DNA of 64,000 bases from the NCBI GenBank assembly GCA_947449735.1, contig CANFTB010000010.1:36259-100258 (forward strand), read 5' to 3'. The position numbers and the translations under genes were made by a program. The stretch's first letter is position 1; the number at the start of each line of letters is the position of its first letter. Under the pieces are notes generated by a model, which ran no database searches, was not told the DNA's origin, and saw only the letters and a list, made by a program, of their open reading frames with translations. The stretch is from Chthoniobacteraceae bacterium. GTDB lineage: Bacteria; Verrucomicrobiota; Verrucomicrobiia; Chthoniobacterales; Chthoniobacteraceae. Of the stretch, positions 8,773 to 16,205 are shown one piece after another.

Positions 8773-9254
8773 TTTTTGAAAAGTTTAACCGATACACCCT
8801 ATTCAACATGAATCGTGCCACGCGCAGGAAAAACAAACAAACACCGGCGCATGAAGATTTAAATAGCTTTCTATGTTGATTTTATAAAACACCTTGGATT
8901 TGAAGGCGCTTGTCTTTTTGGCAACCACCCATCCCCGCCTCCTTGATGAAAACAAACCGCCTTGGCAAGAAAGAGACAGGCGCCGACCTCTCAGAGATCC
9001 CGGAAAAGATAAAAAAAGCGGACGCGCCGCCACCCCTGTCGGCGCGCCCGCAGAAATTCGCTCTGTTGAAGGAACGGTTTCTATCTCATACATCGCTGAA
9101 GGGATAGTGGCCGGCCTTGTCGCAGGCATTTCTTTTTTTAGCGGTTCGTTCCAGAAGGAAGACGTTCCCACGGGACAAAACTCATGGACAGGACTCGCAT
9201 TTGCCAAACGGCACCTTCGGGGTTAAGCTGGGAATGGTTCCTATCCAGCGCTCC
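8773..9254. other. Intergenic region ahead of the copper cassette
   Basis: About 480 bases with no supported gene. A 53-codon frame from ATG 8946 (MKTNRLGKKETGADLSEIPE) has a plausible start but no recognisable fold, and the frame beside it (ending 9226) looks partly protein-like too, so a decayed or frameshifted gene is possible. The region must hold the promoter for the genes that follow. No metal-responsive operator was recognised. Confidence 0.4.
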
Positions 9255-9767
9255 ATGAGGTTTCCAGCCACCATCGTGATTCTGTTGCTACTGCTTCTGC
9301 AGACCGCTGGAGTCGCGTCGTCCTCTGGCGAAAGCTACGCAAATAGCTCCGCAAATAGGTCCCAAAACCGATCCGAAAACCGATCCCAAAACCAATGCTG
9401 CTCGTCGCGCAGTCAGGCATTCTCACTTCCGGAGACCCTGCCTTCCCCGGCAGCAGAGGCACCGGATGCGGGGCCAAGCTCCCAGTTTTACGCTCAGGTT
9501 GAGGAGGGTTCCGCGTGCTGTTCGGGATGCCGGTGCGATGTCCAGGAACAGCCAGCACCCGCTGGCCAGCAAGAGCCCCCCTGCGCCCCCTCCCCTCATG
9601 CGCGAACCGCCGCGCCCGCAGCGAGCGGAGCAACAGTTGCAATCCTCCCGCCTCCGACGCCAGTTCATTCGCGGTCCAGTGACTCAGCGTGGGCGCGCAC
9701 GACACTGTTCAAATCGCCGTTTAAACGAGCCAGTTTGAACGTTCTGCACTGCGCATTTTTGATCTGA
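9255..9767 (+). CDS. Secreted Cys-rich protein of the copper cassette
   Basis: A 170-residue protein starting at ATG 9255; the upstream frame to 9117 lacks a signal. Residues 1-20 (MRFPATIVILLLLLLQTAGV) form an export signal. Next comes a short repeat of four-residue units (NRSQ/NRSE), then eight cysteines in the rest of the protein, including CCSS, CCSGCRC and a Cys near the C-terminus, separated by Pro/Ala-rich stretches. No known domain was recognised. The gene is 160 bases upstream of a multicopper oxidase gene on the same strand, and the paired cysteines suggest copper binding or a structural disulfide role in the periplasm. Assignment is by context only. Confidence 0.6.
   Translation: MRFPATIVILLLLLLQTAGVASSSGESYANSSANRSQNRSENRSQNQCCSSRSQAFSLPETLPSPAAEAPDAGPSSQFYAQVEEGSACCSGCRCDVQEQPAPAGQQEPPCAPSPHARTAAPAASGATVAILPPPTPVHSRSSDSAWARTTLFKSPFKRASLNVLHCAFLI
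9348..9395 (+). repeat. 12-base tandem repeat inside the Cys-rich protein gene
   Basis: Units close to CAAAACCGATCC or GAAAACCGATCC are repeated about three to four times, encoding the NRSQ/NRSE run. The unit length is a multiple of three, so copy-number change would keep the frame. Confidence 0.65.
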
Positions 9768-9926
9768 GCGGCGTCTTCCACAGACGCATTGTGTCCGGAC
9801 GCCTCCGTCCTTCACCACAACCCGCCAACACGTCGATCGCCCCCCTGGCGCTCGCTTCCCACGCCCGTTCCGGGCCCGGTTTCAAACTCTCCGGCGCACG
9901 CCGCCAGACCCACTTTCCTGATTTTG

Positions 9927-12146
9927 ATGAAATCATCCTTTCTCCCACTCTCTGTTTTGCTTCTTTCCCTCACCGCCGCATGTCCCGCGCATGAGTCTCA
10001 TTCGCCGAGTCCACCGGTCCTCACCACCCCAGCGCAGGCTCCTTCCGGATCTGCAAAAGGCCCCGGCCCCCGGGAATTCAAATCCACAAACCGTACTGTG
10101 GAGTACGACCTCGAAATTGCGGAAGAAACGGTCGCGCCAGCAGGAAAGCCAGTGCGGGGGCTCACCATCAACGGAACCATCCCAGGGCCTACCCTCCGCT
10201 TTCACGAAGGCGACACCGCCCGCATCCGGGTGCACAACAAACTCACTTCCGAGGAAACCTCGCTCCACTGGCACGGCCTGCTAGTCCCGAACAACCAAGA
10301 CGGTGTCCCCCATTTGACGACGCCTCCAATTCCACCGGGGAAATCCTTCACCTACGAATTCCCGCTGCGCCAGTCGGGCACCTACTGGTTTCACTCCCAC
10401 ACCGGACTCCAAGAGCAACGTGGCGTCCTGGGCTCCATCGTAGTGGAACCTCGGGGCGGGGAAAGCGTGCCCGCCGACCGCGAACAGGTCCTCGTCCTCA
10501 CTGATTGGACGAATGAAAACCCCGGGGAAGTCCTGCGCACGCTGAAGCGGGGCTCGAACTGGTACGGCATTCAAAAAGGAACGCCGCAATCCATGCTGGG
10601 AGCCCTGCGTGCGGGGCATCTCTCCGACTACCTCAAACGCGAGAAAAGTCGCATGCCCCCAATGGACGTTTCCGACGTCGCCTATGACGCCTTTCTGGTG
10701 AACGGCCAGCGCCGCTTCACACTTGCGGCTGCCCCCGGCGAAACCGTCCGTCTCAGAATCATCAACGGCTCCGCCGCCACGTATTTCTACGTTCAATCCG
10801 CCACGGGTCCGCTGACCATCGTCGCGGCGGACGGCCCACCCGTATCACCTCTCAAAGTGGACCGACTCCTGATCGGCATCGCCGAAACCTATGACGTTCT
10901 CGTGAAGGTGCCCCTGCACGGAGAGTGGGAAATTCGGGCCACGGCCCAGGATTGCTCGGGATTCGCCTCCGTTCTGATGGGGAAAGGCCCCTCCCACGGC
11001 GCGCCCGCCGTACCCAGGCCAAACGTGTACGACATTGACTCAATGCTGATGGCTTCCCTGGAGGACGCGGACATGCCGGTCAGCAGTATGTCCCATTCTC
11101 AAAAAAAACCGTCTTCCGCAGCCCCGGCCCAGATGGCATCAACAGGACCACTACCCAGCGAGCGCCCCATGCCTCCGTACCGCGGCTTGCGCGCCACGGC
11201 TCCAACCGTCCTGCCGGCAAAGCTGCCACGGCGGACGCTCGAGCTCCATCTCACGGGCGACATGCAGCGCTACATCTGGTCGTTCAATGGCAAAACGATC
11301 GACGCCGAAAGCCTGATTCCGGTCAAACATGGCGAGGTGCTGCGCCTCGAGTTGGTGAACGACACGATGATGCACCACCCAATCCACCTGCACGGCCACT
11401 TCTTCAGGCTGGTCAACGGACAGGGTGATTATGCGCCGCTCAAGCATACCGTCGACGTGCCTCCGATGGGACGGCGCACTCTGGAATTCGAGGCAAACGA
11501 GCCGGGCGACTGGATGTTCCACTGCCACGTGCTCTACCACATGATGGAAGGCATGGCGCGGGTGCTCACCTACCAAAAACCCGAACTGACTCCCTCAGCC
11601 GGGATGGCAGCTACACCAACTCCCGGCCCCCACCTGGGCGAGCACGCCATGTCGATGTCCTACGTCTTCGCGGACTTCAACGTGCATTCCAACCTTTCCA
11701 CCGGAACCACTCGCCTCATGAACGGACGCAACAGCCTGCTCATCCCTTGGGAGGTCGGACGCAAACACTCCTCCAACAGATTGGAATACGAAACCGACAT
11801 TCTTTATGAGCGCTACGTCTCACAAAATTTTGGAGCGATAAGCGGCATGCGCCTGAGCAACATTGAACCAGGCGGCAACCGCCCCGTCGCCGGGGGTTGG
11901 TACCGCCTCCCTTATCTGGTCACTGCCACCGGGACCGTCGACGGACATGGTGCGTTGCGCCTCGCGCTCTCGAAGGACTTTCAGCTCACCTCGAGAATGG
12001 GCTTCAACGCCATGGCGTATTACGACACCCGGCAGCGCTTCATGGAGAACCTAACCCTGAGTTACACGCTCACAAAGGCGCTCTCCCTTTCGGCGGGGTA
12101 CCACTCCGACTACGGACTGGGGGCTGGCATGAGCTTCCGGTTTTGA
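9927..12146 (+). CDS. Multicopper oxidase (CopA-like) with C-terminal outer-membrane barrel-like domain
   Basis: A 739-residue protein starting at ATG 9927, with an export signal ending near LSLTAACPAH (possible lipoprotein cysteine). Three cupredoxin domains follow. The four copper-ligand motifs of multicopper oxidases are intact: HWHG (114-117), WFHSH (154-158), HHPIHLHGH (483-491) and HCHVLYHMMEGM (532-543). A Met/Ser-rich insert lies between domains 2 and 3. Residues about 573-739 are not oxidase: they read as alternating strands with aromatic edges (HAMSMSYVFADFNVHSNL, RLEYETDILYERY) and end YGLGAGMSFRF with a terminal Phe, as in outer-membrane beta-barrels and reminiscent of CopB. The oxidase part should oxidise Cu(I) in the periplasm; the extra domain may anchor it to the outer membrane. 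It lies between a Cys-rich protein and a TRASH-like lipoprotein. Confidence 0.88.
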   Translation: MKSSFLPLSVLLLSLTAACPAHESHSPSPPVLTTPAQAPSGSAKGPGPREFKSTNRTVEYDLEIAEETVAPAGKPVRGLTINGTIPGPTLRFHEGDTARIRVHNKLTSEETSLHWHGLLVPNNQDGVPHLTTPPIPPGKSFTYEFPLRQSGTYWFHSHTGLQEQRGVLGSIVVEPRGGESVPADREQVLVLTDWTNENPGEVLRTLKRGSNWYGIQKGTPQSMLGALRAGHLSDYLKREKSRMPPMDVSDVAYDAFLVNGQRRFTLAAAPGETVRLRIINGSAATYFYVQSATGPLTIVAADGPPVSPLKVDRLLIGIAETYDVLVKVPLHGEWEIRATAQDCSGFASVLMGKGPSHGAPAVPRPNVYDIDSMLMASLEDADMPVSSMSHSQKKPSSAAPAQMASTGPLPSERPMPPYRGLRATAPTVLPAKLPRRTLELHLTGDMQRYIWSFNGKTIDAESLIPVKHGEVLRLELVNDTMMHHPIHLHGHFFRLVNGQGDYAPLKHTVDVPPMGRRTLEFEANEPGDWMFHCHVLYHMMEGMARVLTYQKPELTPSAGMAATPTPGPHLGEHAMSMSYVFADFNVHSNLSTGTTRLMNGRNSLLIPWEVGRKHSSNRLEYETDILYERYVSQNFGAISGMRLSNIEPGGNRPVAGGWYRLPYLVTATGTVDGHGALRLALSKDFQLTSRMGFNAMAYYDTRQRFMENLTLSYTLTKALSLSAGYHSDYGLGAGMSFRF

Positions 12147-12238
12147 AACGGGCCCACCGTCAAAACGCCGATCTGATTCCCAAATCCCCACCAACCAGAA
12201 GCCATTCGACGCTTCATCCTCAACCGACTCGAACAACC

Positions 12239-12511
12239 ATGAAAACAAACCAAACCATCCTCTCCACCACCGCAAAACTGCTCGCCGCAACCCTGCTTGC
12301 AGTCATCTGCACCTCCTGTGCAACCCCAAGCGCCGTTTCTTCCATCAAACCCTACCCGCTCAAAGTCTGCATTGTCACCGGCAACGCCCTTGATTCCATG
12401 GGGGACACCATCACCGAAAACTACAACGGGCAGCAGGTGAAATTCTGCTGCAAACCCTGCGTCAAAAAATTCCACGCCAACCCGGAGAAGTACCTCCAAA
12501 AAATCCTATAA
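12239..12511 (+). CDS. Small exported TRASH/YHS-like metal-binding protein
   Basis: A 90-residue protein from ATG 12239. Residues 1-27 form a signal ending TSC-A, probably lipoprotein-type although the lipobox is not canonical. The mature part matches small TRASH/YHS-like domains: VCIVTGNALDSMG, then YNGQQVKFCCKPCVKKFHAN and a terminal EKYLQKIL. The pattern of one Cys followed by CC-x2-C is the metal-binding signature, usually for copper or other soft metals. It lies 92 bases after the multicopper oxidase on the same strand and is the third gene of the cassette; a role as a periplasmic copper chaperone or sensor is an inference. Confidence 0.75.
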   Translation: MKTNQTILSTTAKLLAATLLAVICTSCATPSAVSSIKPYPLKVCIVTGNALDSMGDTITENYNGQQVKFCCKPCVKKFHANPEKYLQKIL

Positions 12512-12590
12512 GGGCTCCCCTTAGAAACGCACGTTTTCCTGAGCTCCGACTCTCCCCCCAGATCCGGCGCTGACAAAACGCCGGAGCGTC

Positions 12591-15230
12591 TCAGCGGCGC
12601 CGGACAATACGGAATCCGTCAGACGGACTAGATGGGCGCGGCGCAGGTCCGTGCCAGGCCGTCATGTAATAGTGTTCAAACCCGTTGTACCATCCGCCCC
12701 CACGCACCTCGTGCTGTTCGCCGCGCAGCCCCTTGCCCCACATCCATTCGTTCACATTGCCCGCCATGTCGTAAAAACCCAGGCGGTTGGATGGAAAAGA
12801 CGCCACTGGAGCGGTCCCCAGTATGCCGTCAACACCCCGCCTGCCACCCTCCTTGTCCGCCTGGCCCTTCTCATTCACGCCAACGTTTGCGAAATTGTAT
12901 TTCGGGGGCCAGATGTCCCCCCAATAGTACTTTGAATCCCCGGCAGCCACCTTCCACTCGGCATCGTTTGGAAGACGCCACTCCCTGCCGGTCTTTTTGC
13001 TCAACCAATCGCAAAAATCGCGCGCCTGATCCCAGGTGACGCACACCAACGGGTGCTCGTCCGTCTGCTCGAAGTCCAAAGGAACGCCCTCCACGCCGGC
13101 CTCTCGATCCTTGGCCAGATAGTGGGCGGGCTGCTTCCATTCGGGCAAACCCTCCGCAGCCAGATACAGCTTCCACTCGCCCACGGTAAACTCCGTGCTG
13201 CTCATGAGCGTGTCGGTGTCAGGGAGCGGAAGCAGCTTTTTCTCCAACCGCTTGATCAGTTCCAGCGCCGCCCCGGGATCGCGCGTTCTGCCGGATCCTT
13301 CCATCTTCATCACTGTTTCAAAAGCAACGGCTTCATACTGCCGTCCCTGTTCAAATAACGCGTTCACCAGGCGCGCCTGCAGCTCCTTGGGCTCCCCTTT
13401 TTTTGACTCCTCGAGCAGCTTCGCGCTTAAAATCCGGTTCTCTTCGCTGCGGGGGTCTCCTCCAAGGTTCGTTGCTCGCTCGAAACTCGCCACGGCCTCC
13501 GGCCACTGCATTAACAACTGGAACACGTTTCCCCGCACCCGGTGGTACTCTCCGTTCCCCGGCTCCAGCTCAACGGCATAGTCCGCTGCAGCAATCGCGT
13601 CCTGAAACTTCCCCTCGCGGGCGTCCTCCGAAGCCTTTGCGGCGAATAAAGGGGCGGTGCCCCGCAGTCGGTTCAAAGCCAGCGTCGCCTTCTTCCCCTC
13701 GGCGACCACCTTCACGCTAAATCCGCTCACCACCACCAGCATCAATGCTGCGGCCCCAGCCAGCACCTTGTTGCGTCCCACCCACAGCTTCACCCGCTTC
13801 CACGCACCCGCGTCCTCGGCGCTCGTCGCGAAGCCGTTCTGATACGCTTCGATGTCGGCGGCGAACTCCTCCACGCTAGAATATCTACCCGCCCTGTCCC
13901 TTGCCATCGCCTTCAACGTCACAGACCGCAGAGCTTCAGGCACCGCCGCCCCAACGGACGACGTATTTCCCAAGGACACCTCCGCCCCCGCCGGGGTGCC
14001 TGTCGCCCCCCCGCGCTTGGTAGGCATGGCGCTGATCTGACCGCTTCTCACACGCGTGAGCACCTCCTGCAGTGTATTGCCTTCCACCGGCGGCCGGAGC
14101 GTCAGCGTCGCATAGAGAATACCGCCCAAACTGTAAATGTCCGACCGCGCGTCCAGATCCGCAACCATGCCCTCCGACTGTTCGGGCGACATGTACTGCG
14201 GGGTCCCCATAACCTCCCCCTCCATCGTCATTCCATAATCGCCCGTATCCCTTGCAGGCGCACTCCCTGTCGCGACGTCCTCCGGCCCCCCCAGAACCTC
14301 CTCGCCCCCCAGAACCTCCTCGCCCCCCAGAACCTCTTCGCCCCCCAGAACCTTGGCCAGACCCCAGTCCATCACCAACACCTCGCCGTACTCGCCCACC
14401 ATGATGTTCTCGGGCTTGAGGTCCCGGTGTAGTACACCCTTGGCATGGGCAAAGGCCATCGCATCGCACACCTTGCGAAAGACCGTCAGCAGCGCAGCGA
14501 GCGGATATTCCTTCACAGCCGCCGCGTCGCCGTCGCGGATTGCGTTAAGCACCGCCTGGAGCGTCCGCCCCTTCACCAGCTTCATCGAGTAAAAAGGACG
14601 TCCCTGCGAGTCCACTCCGATGGCGTGGATCGGCACGATGTTAGGATGCGCCAGATGCGCGAGCACCTTGGCCTCTTTCGAAAAACGCGGATCCTCGCCG
14701 CCCTCGCTGATGCTGCTGACTTTCACCGCCACCTGCCTCTCCAATTGCGGGTCTTCGCCAAAATAAATTTTTCCCATCCCGCCACGGGCGATCTCCTGCA
14801 CCAAAGTCAACTCTCCGGTGAGCGGCGCCTTGTTGGACGTCCCGCTGTCTGAGGATTGGCTCTTAAGCGTCGCCACACCACGGGTCGGCGTTCGTTGGGG
14901 TATCGTGACATCAACTGAACTGCCGGCGACCGCCTTCATCTCCACCACCAGCGTCACCTCGCCCACCTGCACCGACGCGGGATACTCCGCCTCAACGCGT
15001 CCCGTGATTGGGTGCCCGTTCACCAGCGTTCCGCCCGCGAGGTCCTCGACCTGGATGCGGCCTGCAGCGACGCGCACCAGTGCGTGCCTCGCCGCGACGC
15101 CCTCTCCTGCAATGGTCCACACATCGGCGGCCTGTTCCGTCCCCATGACGAACTGGGTTTCCCCAGAATCCAAGGTGCTCAGGATTCCGCTGGGGCCGTG
15201 CAGGGTGAAAGACCAGTGATGCATCAGCAT
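12591..15230 (-). CDS. FHA - serine/threonine kinase - TPR-like - FGE-like fusion protein
   Basis: An 879-residue protein starting at ATG 15230, with a GGA about nine bases upstream. Residues 1-98 form an FHA-like phosphothreonine-binding domain. A Hanks-type kinase follows: glycine loop IARGGMGKIYFGED (147-160), Lys170, HRDLKPEN (268-275), DWG in place of DFG (288-290), and GTPQYMSPEQ (342-351). One transmembrane helix spans about 488-507, then a helical TPR-like region, then an SUMF1/formylglycine-enzyme-like domain (about 690-879). The FGE cysteines are absent at the expected place (HYYMTAWHGPAPRP). The activation segment carries a VLGGEE tandem repeat not found in the paralogue. Such fusions are typical of PVC bacteria and probably signal from cytoplasm to exterior. 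A close paralogue lies at 16206-18455. Confidence 0.9.
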   Translation of the reverse strand: MLMHHWSFTLHGPSGILSTLDSGETQFVMGTEQAADVWTIAGEGVAARHALVRVAAGRIQVEDLAGGTLVNGHPITGRVEAEYPASVQVGEVTLVVEMKAVAGSSVDVTIPQRTPTRGVATLKSQSSDSGTSNKAPLTGELTLVQEIARGGMGKIYFGEDPQLERQVAVKVSSISEGGEDPRFSKEAKVLAHLAHPNIVPIHAIGVDSQGRPFYSMKLVKGRTLQAVLNAIRDGDAAAVKEYPLAALLTVFRKVCDAMAFAHAKGVLHRDLKPENIMVGEYGEVLVMDWGLAKVLGGEEVLGGEEVLGGEEVLGGPEDVATGSAPARDTGDYGMTMEGEVMGTPQYMSPEQSEGMVADLDARSDIYSLGGILYATLTLRPPVEGNTLQEVLTRVRSGQISAMPTKRGGATGTPAGAEVSLGNTSSVGAAVPEALRSVTLKAMARDRAGRYSSVEEFAADIEAYQNGFATSAEDAGAWKRVKLWVGRNKVLAGAAALMLVVVSGFSVKVVAEGKKATLALNRLRGTAPLFAAKASEDAREGKFQDAIAAADYAVELEPGNGEYHRVRGNVFQLLMQWPEAVASFERATNLGGDPRSEENRILSAKLLEESKKGEPKELQARLVNALFEQGRQYEAVAFETVMKMEGSGRTRDPGAALELIKRLEKKLLPLPDTDTLMSSTEFTVGEWKLYLAAEGLPEWKQPAHYLAKDREAGVEGVPLDFEQTDEHPLVCVTWDQARDFCDWLSKKTGREWRLPNDAEWKVAAGDSKYYWGDIWPPKYNFANVGVNEKGQADKEGGRRGVDGILGTAPVASFPSNRLGFYDMAGNVNEWMWGKGLRGEQHEVRGGGWYNGFEHYYMTAWHGPAPRPSSPSDGFRIVRRR
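14280..14351 (-). repeat. 18-base tandem repeat in the kinase activation segment
   Basis: About four copies of an 18-base unit (plus strand CCCCCCAGAACCTCCTCG) encode VLGGEE three times and a fourth VLGG. The paralogue has only one VLGG at this place. The units are almost identical to one another, which points to recent slippage expansion. The frame is preserved. Confidence 0.85.
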
Positions 15231-15503
15231 ATCACTTGTCCGAATGCGCAAAATGAGCAAGGGCATTACTAATGCCGATCTTGCGGCACCGCGGCGCCAC
15301 CATCGCAGGACTACGTCCCCCACCGGACCGTGCAGGGAGGACCAGCACCTGCCTCGCGGGTGAAACCGGCAACGTATACTTTGCGTGAGGCTCGGAGATG
15401 CATTACCTGAAGGACGCCTATTCCCGAGAAGCCACTCCGGCTCCGAAGGAAGTGGCATCCAAACTGGTCGCCTCCCCGCATCTTTTGGACTATGCTCTAA
15501 TCT

Positions 15504-15722
15504 ATGACCGTCGTTTTGCCCCTCGACCAGATGACTGTTCCTGAGAAACTCCAACTGATGGAGGACTTGTGGGACAACCTCTCAAAATCTCCAGCGGCAC
15601 TGGAATCTCCGGATTGGCATAAGGAAGTTCTTGATGAGTGCATGGCCAAAGCAGCATCAGGACAGGAAAAATTCACCCCTTGGGAAACTGCTAAGGACGA
15701 GATCCGACGAAGCGTCTCATGA
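15504..15722 (+). CDS. Antitoxin, putative addiction module component family
   Basis: A 72-residue acidic protein. The pattern MTVPEKLQLMEDLWDNLSK followed by SPDWHKEVLDECMAKAASGQ and a C-terminal PWETAKDEIRRSV is that of the short addiction-module antitoxins that pair with ParE/RelE toxins. It should bind and neutralise the toxin encoded immediately downstream and repress their shared promoter. Its stop codon overlaps the toxin start (ATGA), giving tight coupling. The pair is wedged between two paralogous kinase genes on the opposite strand. Confidence 0.85.
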   Translation: MTVVLPLDQMTVPEKLQLMEDLWDNLSKSPAALESPDWHKEVLDECMAKAASGQEKFTPWETAKDEIRRSVS

Positions 15723-16015
15723 AAATCGTCGTTTTAGACTCTGCTAAGCAGCACCTGATCGAAGGATTTTCTTTCTACGTGCCGCAAAGTCCAGGGTTGG
15801 GAACCTATTTTCTCGATTCGTTATTTGCCGACATAGATTCGTTGGCGATTTACGCAGGCATCCACGGACTTTTCAACGGATTCCATCGGTGCCATTCGCG
15901 GCGTTTCCCTTTCGCCATTTATTATTTGATTCACGACGGAGAGATCAGGGTTTACGCAGTTCTCGATTCTCGCCGCAGGCCGTCCTTTATTAAAAGGACG
16001 CTCAAACAACTCTAA
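15719..16015 (+). CDS. ParE/RelE-type toxin
   Basis: A 98-residue protein of the ParE/RelE fold. It begins MKIVVLDSAKQHLIEGFSFY, followed by a long helix region, then FHRCHSRRFPFAIYYLIHDG and a terminal strand IRVYAVLDSRRRPSFIKRTL. The late Arg-rich strand matches plasmid-stabilisation (ParE) toxins, which poison gyrase, although RelE-like ribonucleases share the fold and cannot be excluded. It overlaps its antitoxin by four bases. Length is normal for the family and nothing suggests inactivation. Confidence 0.85.
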   Translation: MKIVVLDSAKQHLIEGFSFYVPQSPGLGTYFLDSLFADIDSLAIYAGIHGLFNGFHRCHSRRFPFAIYYLIHDGEIRVYAVLDSRRRPSFIKRTLKQL

Positions 16016-16205
16016 GCTCTCGGCATGTAGTTCGCAGCCAGAAACGTCATAGAGTACCTCCCGCAAACGCGACTTCGTGCAGCCGTGTGAACTTCCTCAC
16101 CGCGTCTGCCCACTCCAGCTAGGAGGGACGCTCCCTCCGACTAGTCCCGGGCCACCGTTCACACGCCCCGCAGCCTCCGCCCTCCGGGCTCTGTCGGCTC
16201 CGCCG

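Noticed and set aside
8946..9107. 53-codon frame ahead of the copper cassette
   Set aside because: A fair-looking start but too short, no fold recognised, and the neighbouring frame looks equally protein-like; kept only as a note on the intergenic region.
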